Under the pieces are notes generated by a model, which did not search any database, was not told the DNA's origin, and saw only the letters and a list, made by a program, of their open reading frames with translations. DNA of 64,000 nucleotides, from NCBI RefSeq assembly GCF_949987535.1, contig NC_080067.1, positions 29,726,039 through 29,790,038 on the forward strand. The letters are read 5' to 3'. The position numbers and the translations under genes are program-made. Positions 36,629 to 46,378 of this stretch are shown here, piece by piece (positions within the stretch are counted from its first letter, which is position 1; every line of letters begins with the position of its first letter). This DNA comes from Balaenoptera acutorostrata. Its lineage: Eukaryota > Chordata > Mammalia > Artiodactyla > Balaenopteridae.

Positions 36629-36666
36629 TATCGGTTCTGTTTTTCTGGAGAACCCTGACTAATATA
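36097..36666 (+). mobile_element. MLT1B-type solo LTR with 5-bp duplication
   Basis: It begins tgtgatggttaattttatat and ends 'ggagaaccctgactaatata'. The host L1 base string cccac is present on both sides (36092-36096 and 36667-36671), a typical retroviral 5-base duplication. Simple repeats have expanded inside the LTR: a GATA-like block at about 36520-36570 and (AC)28 at 36571-36626. Confidence 0.9.
36571..36626. repeat. (AC)28 microsatellite
   Basis: An uninterrupted AC run inside the LTR, preceded by a GATA-type tract. Frames through it read as Val-Cys repeats. Confidence 0.97.
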
Positions 36667-36671
36667 CCCAC

Positions 36672-37130
36672 TATTTTATATGCAATCCTGCTGTCAGATA
36701 TCAAGTTTCTGTGTGTGCTTGGATCTTTTTCTGACTCTCTATTCTGTTTAATTTGTCTATTTTTCTACTTCTTTCCAACTTTATTATCTAATATCTGGTA
36801 GGGTAATTCTTGCCATTTAATTCCCTTCAAAATTGACTCTTAACCTCTTGTTCTCCCATGTGAATTTTATGACTCGCTTGACAATTTTATTAAAAACCCA
36901 GCTCAGATTTTTTATTGTAATTGCTTTGAATTTATTGATTAATTTGACAAGAATAAAGTCTTTGTGCTATTGGGTCTTTTCATCCATGAATATGGTATAT
37001 CTCTCTACATATTCAACTTTTCTATTTTTTTTTTAATAATTCATAATGATTTTCTCCATCTTTTCCCACATATTTTTTTGTTTGGGTTGCTATTTTTTTG
37101 ATTTATTCCTATGTATCATATTATGTATTA
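36672..37130 (-). mobile_element. Old L1/HAL1 body, part 2
   Basis: ORF2-region L1 sequence resumes after the LTR ('ctgtttaatttgtctatttt', 'tggtagggtaattcttgcca', 'attggtcttttcatccatg'-like). No frame is intact. Confidence 0.65.
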
Positions 37131-37197
37131 TTATTATTATCAGTGGAAACTTTTTAAGTTAACATTTTAAATGGGTTACTACTATTGTGTTACTATC

Positions 37198-37200
<3 letters not shown>

Positions 37201-37249
<49 letters not shown>

Positions 37250-37253
37250 ATTT
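37201..37253. repeat. (CT)n/(CTAT)n microsatellite
   Basis: A CT run of about 36 bases followed by CTAT units. Confidence 0.95.
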
Positions 37254-37259
37254 ATTTTA

Positions 37260-37545
37260 GGAGGGGATCTGCTGACTTAACTGGGAACTGGGTAGCCTGG
37301 AACAAAGACCACATTTCCCAGCTGCATTTGAAGCTGGGGGTGGACATTTCATTAAGTTCCAGCTAAATGTATGTAAGTGAATGTGTTGTGTGAGGCTTTG
37401 AGGAAGTGTCTTTAAAGGAGAGGGGTCATGCTCTTCTTCCTCTTTTTCTCCTTCCTGTTGGCTTGGATAAGATCACGGTGACTGAAGCATTAGGCAAATG
37501 GCTTTAAAGTCCTGTTTAAATGCAACTTTAAACACTCCCTGAATC
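37260..37545 (+). mobile_element. MLT1-like LTR fragment
   Basis: 'cagctgcatttgaagctggg', 'aggaagtgtctttaaaggag' and 'gttggcttggataagatcac' resemble the middle of an MLT1 LTR. It lies between two parts of the old L1 body. Confidence 0.4.
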
Positions 37546-37559
37546 TTGGTATCATGGAA

Positions 37560-37990
37560 TGAAATTTTTGGTCAGTTTGGCAAAAACTATAAGTTCTCCT
37601 CTGATTTTTTTTAAATTTAATTTATAGCTGTTTTCTTTTGACAAAAACCTGAAACTTTAACACTAAGATAACCCTTCTCATTCATTTTTTAAAACATGTG
37701 ACTGAATTTGATGTACTATTATTTATTTAATATTTTTGAATGCTCGTAATTGAGACAGATATAAATTTTCTTTTGTTGTACTGTTACTATCCAGTTGGGC
37801 TCTCCAGGTTATATTGACATTCCAAAATGAGTTAAGTAGCTTCCTCACTTTTTCTGATCACTGAGGCAATTTCTGTAAGATTTATACTGTCAGTTCCTTG
37901 AAGTTTTAGTAAAACTGCCAATATAATTGTCTAAGCCTTGTGTCTTTTAGTGGGGGAAACTTTTGCTCACTAGTTCAATTACTTTAATTG
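37560..37990 (-). mobile_element. Old L1/HAL1 body, part 3
   Basis: 'atataattgtctaagccttg' to 'gctcactagttcaattactt' matches a decayed L1 ORF2 segment read in reverse, upstream in the element relative to part 2. Confidence 0.45.
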
Positions 37991-38779
37991 TATGATTTTA
38001 TCTCAGCTTTCTCCCACCCCTCACCTCCAGTGTTTCTCTGACCCATTGAGTCTGTCCTGACTTTCCTGAATTTCCTGGCCTCATTAACCTGTACCATTGA
38101 TCTCTATCTGGAACTTCAAAATGCAGTTCACTTGATTTTTTGTTGCTGCCTCTCAGCTGTGCTTGGAAGGAGATAGTACCAAACAGGACCCCTTCCTTCC
38201 CCTTTCCACTGGGTATCTTTAGTCTCACCAAAATTGGCACTCCATAGTGGGCAGATATAAGTAGTTTTCCTTACTGGAAGGCTAGTCCAGTTATTTTGGA
38301 CTTTCCATTGGGTCTCAAAGGGAAAGCCTGATGAAGTCTGAGGTGCTTTAAAACACATGTAGTGGGGGGAGGGGAGGGGGTCTCTGGTGACACTTCCTTT
38401 TTCTTCTGACCTGACTCATCTGCCCTCAGATTCTCCGCTTCCATGCCCCAGACACTGCTGTCCTTTTCTCCTTATCTAAAAATACCCCTTCTCAAAGTAA
38501 AAGACCTGGCCCCTTGGAGCATTTCTCTCTTCTCTTATTTAGTGAATCTTGCTGTATTGAGTACTGGGGAGGAGAGGTTTCAGTCCCATGGGTAGGGGAT
38601 GTAGTTTCTCCAATTTAACTTTTCTTTTTGATAGTCTCTCATCATGAGCCATGAATCATGGACTCTCTCTCTCTTTCTTTTTTTTTTTTATTTTGTGTCT
38701 TTATAGTAGAATTTTACTGAAGAAGGCAGAAGGATAATGTGGAAAGAATTTTAACCTTGGTTTTGTCCCTTCCTATTTT
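37991..38779. other. Unannotated stretch
   Basis: It includes G-rich (38364-38382) and T-rich (38678-38692) runs. No gene was recognised. Confidence 0.35.
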
Positions 38780-39462
38780 CTTTTTTTTTAATTTTTATTG
38801 GAGTGTGGTTGATTTAAAATGTTGTGTCAGTTTCAAGGGCACAGCAAAGTGAATCAGTTATACATATACATATACCCACTCTTTTTTAGATTCTTTTCCC
38901 ATATAGGTCATTATAGAGTTTTTTTTTTTCTTTTTTCTTTTTTTTTTTTTTTTATTATAGAGTATTGAGAAGAGTTCCCTGTGCTATACAGTAGGTCCTT
39001 ATTAGTTATCTATTTTACATATAGTAGTATGTATATGTCAATCCCAATCTCCCAATTTATTCCTCCCCTCCTTTCACCCCGGTCATCATAAGTTTGTTTT
39101 CTACATCTGTGACTCTATTTCTGTTTTGTAAATAAGTTCATTTGTACCATTTTTTTAGATTCCACATGTAAGCAATATTATATGATATTTTTCTTTGTCC
39201 GACTTACTTCACTCAGTATAATAATCTCTAGGTCCATCCATGTTGCTGCAAATGACATTATTTCATTCCTTTTTATGGCTGAGTATATTCCATTGTATAT
39301 ATGTACCACATCTTCTTTATCCATTCCTCTATCGATGGACATTTAGTTTGCTTCCATGTTCTGGCTATCGTAAATAGTGCTGCAATGAACATTAGGGTGC
39401 ATGTATCTTTTCGAATTAGGTTTTCTCCAGATATATGCCCAGGAGTGGGATTGCAGGATCCT
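38780..39462 (-). mobile_element. 5'-truncated L1 3' end
   Basis: Poly(T) at 38780-38789, 'tttttattggagtgtggttg' and then the ORF2 C-terminus ('aggtccatccatgttgctgc', 'agatatatgcccaggagtgg'). It ends sharply at about 39462, next to an unclassified segment. A T-rich micro-insertion lies inside it at 38920-38953. Confidence 0.85.
38920..38953 (-). mobile_element. Tail-only micro-insertion with 10-bp duplication
   Basis: 34 bases made almost wholly of T (A on the minus strand) are flanked by exact copies of attatagagt (38910-38919 and 38954-38963). The surrounding L1 normally reads without this piece. This looks like priming of an A tail with no upstream cargo. Confidence 0.75.
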
Positions 39463-40660
39463 GCAATGGGGAAAACCACCTGAACCAAGCAGCTCCAACT
39501 GTATCACCTCCGAGTCACTCTCTCCTGGGGTTACCACTGCCACCACATACTGCTCTGGGTGGGGGAAGCCCTGGCTTCTCTGGAAAGTTCCACCACTGAA
39601 GTAGGCTGGCGTGAAAAGACATGGTTTTCTCTCATGGTGCTGAGAGAAAAGCAAGCCAAGAAAACACTCAGAGCACAGAAACCGTCCAACTGGCAGTTCT
39701 GTGATCCTACTCTTGCTCGTTTTCTCTCTGGGCTTGTGGGTCTGGCCCCATCCTACATCCTGCAAGGCGCTCCCAAAGGACTGGGACATATTTTTGCCCA
39801 CCTTATCAGGGAACCAGTTTCCAGCTTCAGCTGGCAGCAAGATAGGAGCTGGCACCTTGATTCCCCCATCAGCTGAGGTTACTCCTCGGCTCACTTTGGC
39901 TGCTCCGTATAAGAGAGTCGGGTCTATTGCCCACCAGGTGCCTCCCACCAAGTTGTTTTTCCAGCCCTAGCAGCCTCCTCTTCCTCCGGGAGTTGGCAAG
40001 ACTCTGGTGATTGACACGACAATATGCTGTCCCTGCAGGTGCAGGCCTTTGCCCTGAGCCTGAAGGCCAGTGGAATGACAGCATCTCCAAAATTCAGCAG
40101 CACAAGCAGAAATGGCAGGGATGGGTAGCTTCACCACCGTGCTCTGCTATTCATCACCTAAGGTGAAGCAGGTGTAGGAGGAAGCTCACAGCAGCTCCTT
40201 TGTTTGACGAGTGAAATTGATCTGTAGAAGGCTGAATGCAGCAACCGGCCACTTGCCGTGACCCAACGAGACACAAGTGCACCCAGCACCCCTGAGTGGG
40301 CTCTGCTGACTCACTCCCTCTGGCCCCTGCTTCACTCATTTGCACGGGGCCCAGACCCACCAAGGGTAGAGAAGAGGGGGAGCACGAGAGATGGGAAGGG
40401 ATGGGAATGGAGTTTCTAGCAGTGCCTGCGCCTATTCCAAGAAAAAACCTGCATCCTCTAAATCATTCCCCACCTTCCTCATTCATGTTCCTGACATCTC
40501 TCCCTACCCTGACACCCACCCTCAGACAGAAGAAATTCAGCTGCAAAGTGAAACCTGTTTCTCAGGGCAATTGTCCCAATAAGTATCTATTAACATATTT
40601 ATTTTGCGTTCAGGCTTGGCCTTTAGAAACTCTCTTAATGGTGATTTTTATTTGAGGAGA
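39463..40660. other. Unclassified GC-richer segment
   Basis: Composition changes sharply at 39462. A 202-codon frame exists on the minus strand (39343-39951), its 5' part in this segment and its C-terminal third antisense-coded or frame-shifted L1. Plus-strand frames of 89-119 codons overlap it. No signal peptide, known motif or intron signal was recognised. A low-copy LTR or a retroviral or retrocopy relic are all possible. Confidence 0.35.
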
Positions 40661-41215
40661 AGATGTTGCTAATTTTGTTTAATTCTAGCATGTCTCTCAG
40701 GAAGGCACTCAAGACTTTGGAACTCCATTCCCCTGCGTCTAGTTGCTTTACTGCTTTTAGACTGCCAACATTGTCTACAGTCAAAAGTCCCATTTTGTAG
40801 AGACTGAGGCGTAGAAAGAATGAGTAACTTACAAAGTAGGGTCTTCTGTTTGTTACTAAATGTGGCCTTTCTCTTTCTCTGCTTCTTTCCTTTAATATCC
40901 AATTTTGGGGGGGATTATGAGTTTAGCCATGTATCAGTGGACTTGAAGGAGTAGAGAAAATTCAGAAGCTCATCAGAAAGTATACATGGGAAGTAGGACC
41001 AAGGGTGTGAGGTCAGGAAGGCTGTTTGGAGAGAACCATATTTCCCAGGTCATGAATGGTATTTTTTTCTTTTTCTTGCATCTCAAGAGATTCTTTAGAA
41101 GTTCCAGGTTTTTCTCACATTTGATTTTTCGTTTGTGGTAGTGACCCAGGTTGCTGAGTATCAGGAAGAACTTGCTTCAGGCAGTCACTTGTCCACACTT
41201 GTTTAAGGAAGATGA
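40661..41215. other. Unannotated stretch, weak MIR-like trace
   Basis: About 40780-40850 ('tcccattttgtagagactga') resembles a reverse MIR core. The rest is unrecognised. Confidence 0.3.
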
Positions 41216-41436
41216 AAGACATCTAGAGTGGATCTGGTCCCAATGTGCATTCTAGAGCCAACCCACAGCCTAGAGCAGTCATGCCTGCAAAGCTAAAGAC
41301 TTGTGCATAAGAAAAAGCAATGCTTATGTTGTAGTCCCCTGAGTTCTGGGGTGCTTTGTTATGCATGTCATTACATGTCTGTCATTAGATATGTAATGTC
41401 ATTACAACAGTAGCTGATTGATACATCCTCCATCTC
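41216..41436 (+). mobile_element. MLT1-like LTR 3' end
   Basis: 'agtcccctgagttctggggt' and 'aacagtagctgattgataca' match the closing segment of an MLT1-type LTR. Confidence 0.4.
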
Positions 41437-42485
41437 TCCCCATCCTACTTTCTCTTGTGAAACAACATAATTTCTCCACCTGTAGCTCTGTCTTCATTTA
41501 TCTGGATCACTTGGGACACCATAAAGAGTCTAACATCTCTTCTTTTCTTTGGGAACCTTGTCTTGAAGCTGGGAAACAACACAGGCCTTTTAGGAAGGAA
41601 AATATTATTAGCCTGAGGATATAAGAAACTGAATGTTGTCTGTGTGTAATCTCAGATGTCAAGCTATAAAGCTAAAATGTTTGCCCTATGCTCTAAGAAA
41701 CATTCCTTCCACTATTGTTTCATGTTCTTTGGAAAATCAGAAATAGTCACTGGTACTTCTCAGGACAATGGTACAATAAACAGGCTGATTACCCAGGTGT
41801 TCAATGGAATGCTGCCTTTGTTCCCCTCTAGAGGGCTAAACACTCCAGACATGGCAAGATCCATTTAACCAGATCTGAGTAGCTGTTGAAATCAGTATGT
41901 GGCATTTTATAGTTTTCACTTTAGAATTTCTCTACCAGTAAGAATGTATTAAAGATGATCTGGCCTAGTCCATACATCTCTACTGTGAGTTACCTAAGTG
42001 ATCTAGAAACATTGCAATGGAAAAAATAGCAATTTGAATAATTTTCATGATGCCTTTGGCCATGGAATTATAAGGAACAATTCCATTCCAAGTAGGTTCT
42101 TACTTAACTATATTAGATTATGAAAAGAGAAAGCCATGAAAAAAGTAGAGTTGAAAAATGACATTATTCCCTACAGGCCCCACAAATTCAAAATTGATAC
42201 CTTCCTCTGAGCCTTAGCTCTGTATTCCCTCTGCTTTGAACACCTCTACTCTTCTTTTAATCCACATTTCACTAGTTCTTCTTGTCTATCCTAAGTCCCA
42301 CAACCTCCCATCTTTCCTGACTCATTTTGCTTTCTTTCTTAAAGCATGCAGGTCCTGCACCCATAGGTGCAAGATTCTTATTCCAAGGTGTTCTTGAATT
42401 CATCTACACATATATATGTATATTCTCAATCAATAGACGTTAAAAGTATAATCACAATCATACGCTCATATACCTTCCATTGCCC

Positions 42486-42486
<1 letters not shown>
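41437..42486. other. Unannotated stretch
   Basis: About 42190-42310 has L2-like pyrimidine-rich phrasing. Otherwise nothing was recognised. Confidence 0.35.
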
Positions 42487-42526
<40 letters not shown>

Positions 42527-42530
42527 ACAC
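42487..42530. repeat. (AC)n microsatellite
   Basis: An AC run with one AA interruption at about 42519-42520. Confidence 0.95.
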
Positions 42531-42559
42531 TGGTATGTAAAAAAAGATCCTTACAGTCT

Positions 42560-42800
42560 GCCACATAGCACTACAGAGCTTGTGCACAATAAACTGTACC
42601 TGGCCTTAGATCCTCATGTCCAGGATGGGAATCACTTGTCAATACTGCACACCCTCGCACTTGTGTTAGTGGTGTTCTCTAATAATTTTATATCTGTAGG
42701 GCTTGTCTCCTAGACAGTGCAAGCTCCTTGAGGGAAATATCCTCAGAAAGGTCTTTTTTATAGCTACCAGAGTGAGGCATATAATAATAGAAGCAAAATG
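42560..42800 (+). mobile_element. L2 3' end
   Basis: 'gcaagctccttgagggaaat' to 'agctaccagagtgaggcata' follows the L2 terminal segment (ctccttgagggcagg ... cctggcacatag). Confidence 0.55.
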
Positions 42801-43289
42801 AGCACGTCTTGATGTATTTACTCTCTCAGCCATCCCCCCAGCCCCTACTATCCACCTGCACCGCCACTCTATTCAGGCTCCATCTCCTGCATCTCCTTTG
42901 TGAAGCCTATTTTGGGGGAGTTGGGAAGACACACAGTACCCTTTTCTCCAACGAGTAATCAGTCTGACTCTTTTTTTCAATTATAAAAAAAACCCAAAAA
43001 ACTGTCATCAGTTCATACAAGTAGTGTGTGTGTACGTGTGCTTAGTTTTAGGATATAAAAGCTCAGAAAGACAAGATTATAAATCATCTACCTTTATTAA
43101 AACTCACCCCCCTCCCCCGCCACCGCCTCAGCACCATCACTAACAGTAGTAATGACCTGGACCAACAGATGGTACACAAGCCCTGGCATCGACAGCGTGG
43201 TTTCTGCCACTCACGCAGAGGGAGGTACGTGAGCACAGAGGACAAGCCTGTGTGCTCAGGATGTGGTCTGGCTGGGTTCCCCGCTTTCC
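42801..43289. other. Unannotated stretch
   Basis: Richer in GC than average toward the right. No gene was recognised, and frames of 65-105 codons on both strands share this interval without a domain. Confidence 0.35.
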
Positions 43290-43475
43290 TACCGCTTCCT
43301 GTGCGTGCTCGTGCAATCTTGGCTAAGCCATGGGGCCTCTTGGTGCCCCGTGCCCTCACTGGGTAATTACCGTACCTTCCTGTCAGGGTTGTCATGAGCA
43401 TTAAGTGGGTTCACACACCTAAACACTAAGAGCAGTGTCTGCACAGCGTAAACACCCCGTTCAGTCTTAAATATT
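43290..43475 (+). mobile_element. MIR element
   Basis: 'cagggttgtcatgagcatta', 'taagagcagtgtctgcacag' and 'ttaccgtaccttcctgtcag' give the MIR 3' half in the plus orientation. Confidence 0.6.
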
Positions 43476-44479
43476 TTGTGTTATCTCCTTTCTCTGAGCT
43501 TCAGCTTCCAGAAGACAATACCTGTAAGATTCAAAAAGATCAGACGAGGTAAACATGGGAAAGTGTTTGTAATGTGTAAAGAACTATACAAACATAGGGC
43601 ATTACGTCTTTTAAAGTGGCACTTTGAAACATAGTACTGATTTTTGTGCTGCTTCTTGGAAATTCCTCCCCCAGTACTGAGTTCTTTGCTTGTGTGATTT
43701 GATAGCAGAGTTATGGTGGATATTACTTTAGACACTATTACAAAGTAAGAGATGTCAGACCAGACCTTTGAAAGTTAATTCGGGAACAAGGTGGAGCGTG
43801 AGGGAAGGAAAGGAAGTGTGAGATGTGCTGGGGTAGGGGGTGAGGCTGAAATCATTGAAGAAGCAAAACTGGGTGATTAGCAGCGGAGCTCACATGAATG
43901 CTCCTTTCATGGCAAAACTGTGACACCCTTGAGTCTCCTGACAGACGAGGCACACGAGTCACAGGTACTACCCCTTCCCAGACAGAATCCTATGGCTGCT
44001 TTCAGCAACACCTCCCGCCCTTGACTTCACTTCCTGCTGCCACACGAGGCATCAGGGTCCACCGAGAGCACCCCACGGTGTGCAGGACACTGTTGTCTCG
44101 TTTCACAGAGGCTTGTTCTGGTTCTCTGCTAGTTGACCTCTAATTCAATGAACTGATCAATGCTGATGTGTAGACAGCCTTACTACATCTGTGTTATCTG
44201 AAATTGCTTGAGGCAGGGCACAAGGTTTACCTACCATGGTGAATTACTTACACCTCAGCTCACTGCCTGTCTTTAAAACAGATTGGGCTTAGGCAAACAT
44301 TGGTACCTGAATGAAGAAGGTGAAGTTTAAGGATGAAGGTTCTCAGAGGGCCTGACTTCCTCTCTGCAGCCCTGCAGGTTCCATTGCTTTGTGTTCTTAA
44401 CCCCCACTTTCAGGTTTAGTCCTGGGCCCCTGTTTGGTAGCCCTCTCCTCCTTCCTCCCTCCCCCCCTTCCTTCCCTCT
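43476..44479. other. Unannotated stretch
   Basis: A C/T-rich run lies at about 44450-44480. No gene was recognised. Confidence 0.35.
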
Positions 44480-44580
44480 TCCTGCAAATATTTTTGAGTA
44501 CCAACTCTGTGTCAGATAGCTGGGATTCACCAGTTCCCATCCCCATGGAGCATACTTCCAGTCTTTTTTAGGATAAAGCC
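44480..44580 (-). mobile_element. L2 3'-end relic
   Basis: 'caaatatttttgagtaccaa', 'ctgtgtcagatagctgggat' and 'catggagcatacttccagtc' match the reverse L2 3' end. Confidence 0.5.
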
Positions 44581-44629
44581 AGACTATAGGAAGTAGAGGT
44601 TTCATTCTTTTTATTAAAAACATTTTTTA

Positions 44630-44956
44630 GGGCTTCCCTGGTGGCGCAGTGGTTGAGAATCTGCCTGCTAATGCAGGGGACACGGGTTCGAGCCCTGGTC
44701 TGGGAAGATCCCACATGCCACGGAGCAGCTGGGCCCGTGAGCCACAACTACTGAGCCTGCGCGTCTGGAGCCTGTGCCCCGCAACGGGAGGGGCCGCGAT
44801 AGTGAAAGGCCCGAGCACCGCGATGAAGAGTGGCCCCCACTTGCCGCAACTAGAGAAAGCCCTCGCACGAACCGAAGACCCAACACAGCCAAAAATAAAT
44901 AAATAAATAAATAAATAAAGTAGCTATACAATTAAAAAAAAAAAAAAAAGCATGTG
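44630..44956 (+). mobile_element. CHR-2-type cetacean SINE with 15-bp duplication
   Basis: Plus-strand full-length copy: head ggcttccctggtggcgcagt, intact B box ggttcgagccc (44685-44695), CpG-rich body and (AAAT)n tail at about 44895-44919. The duplicated target taaaaacatttttta is exact at 44615-44629 and 44957-44971. Beyond the AAAT tail lie 'gtagctatacaatt', an A16 run and 'gcatgtg' before the second copy, so the tail is longer and more complex than in the other copies. Confidence 0.95.
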
Positions 44957-45008
44957 TAAAAACATTTTTTAAAAAGCACAGTTCTTAAAATTAGAGTAAT
45001 TCATGATT

Positions 45009-45398
45009 CTTACGGACTGAATGTTTGTGTTCTCTCAAAATCCGAATATTGAAACCCTAACCCCCAATAAGATGGTATTTGGAGATGGGGCCTTTGGTGA
45101 GTTATTAGGGTTAGATGAGGTTGTTAGTATGGGGCCTTAAGATGGGATTAGTGCCCTTACAAGAAGAGACACCAGAAAGCTCGCTTGCTCTCTCTCCTCT
45201 CACGTGCACAAAGAAGAGGTCATATGAGCACGTGGAGAATGGTGGCTTCCTACAAGCCAACAAAAGAGGCTGCAGAATATCTACCTGCAGCACCCTGATC
45301 TGGACATCCCAGCCTCCAGAATGATGAGATAAATTTCTGTCCTATCAGCCACCAACTCTATGGTATTTTGTCATGGCAGTGAGAGCTTACTAATACAA
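45009..45398 (+). mobile_element. MaLR (MST/MLT1A-like) solo LTR
   Basis: 'gactgaatgtttgtgttctc', 'gggattagtgcccttacaag', 'gacatcccagcctccagaat' and 'ggtattttgtcatggcagtg' cover the LTR from end to end. Confidence 0.85.
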
Positions 45399-45509
45399 TA
45401 TTCACTATAAAACATTCAATAAATAAGGAAGTATAAAGCAAAGACTCCAAACTGGAGGGTCTGCAGGTGACATCAGGCCTGTAGATATGTTTTGTTTGAC
45501 TCACTTGGT

Positions 45510-45990
45510 ATTTTTTAACAGTTTTATTGAGGTATAGTTTATATACCATACAATTCACCCACTTATAATGTACAGTTCAGTGACTTTTACTATATTCACA
45601 CTGTCATGCATCCATCACTACGATCAATTTTAGGACATTTTTATTACTCCAGAAAGAAGCAGTCATCTCTCATTTACCCCCAACCTCCTCAATCCATGGC
45701 AACCACTAATCTGCTTTTTGTCTCTATAGATTTGCCTGTCCTGAACATTTTGTATAAGTGGAAACATATAATATGTGGTCTTCTGAGACTGACTTCTTTC
45801 ATTTAGCATAATGTTTTCAAAGTTGCTCTTTACTGTAGCAAGGATATATATACATATATCCTTGCTACAAGCCAAATTATATTCCATTGCCAAATTATAT
45901 TCCATTGTATAGACATTACACATTTTATTTTTTCATTCATCAGATGTTGGACATTTGGGAGGCTTCTACTTTTTGGCTATTGTGAACATT
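45510..45990 (-). mobile_element. Old L1M, left part (host of L1-A)
   Basis: 'ttttattgaggtatagttta' is the reverse 3' end of an L1M-type element. It continues through 'ctaatctgctttttgtctct' to 'tattgtgaacatttgtgtat', breaks at 46008 and resumes at 52694. A local duplication of 'ccaaattatattccattg' lies around 45873-45907, and 'caaggatatatatacatata' sits beside its inverted echo 'tatatccttg'. Confidence 0.8.
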
Positions 45991-46378
45991 TGTGTATCAG
46001 TGTTTTTGTTTTTTTGTTTTTTTTTAACATCTTTATTGCAGTAAAATTGCTTTACATTGTTGTGTTAGTTTCTGCTGTATAACAAAGTGAATCAGCTATA
46101 CGTATACTTATATCCCCAATTCCCCTCCCTCTTGCATCTCCCTCCCACCCTCCCTATCCCACCCCTCTAGGTGGTCACAAGCACCGAGCTGTTCTCCCTG
46201 TGCTATACAGCTGCTTCCCACTAGCTATCTATTTTACATTGGTAGTGTATATATGTCCATGCAACTCTCTCACTTCGTCCCAGCTTACCCTTCCCCTCCC
46301 CGTGTCCTTAAGCCAATTCTCTACATCTGTGTCTTTATTTCTGTCCTGCCCCTAGATTCTTCAGAACCATTTTTATTT

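Noticed and set aside
36415..36704. Minus-strand frames with Val-Cys repeats
   Set aside because: They are produced by the (AC)28 microsatellite inside an LTR.
43084..43401. 105-codon minus-strand frame in a GC-richer interval
   Set aside because: The interval partly overlaps a MIR, the frame shows no motif, and both strands are open in the same place, which suggests composition rather than coding.
44630..44720. Apparent tRNA gene with A and B boxes
   Set aside because: It is the tRNA-derived head of the CHR-2 SINE. No acceptor stem with a matching 3' side is present, and the sequence continues into the SINE body.
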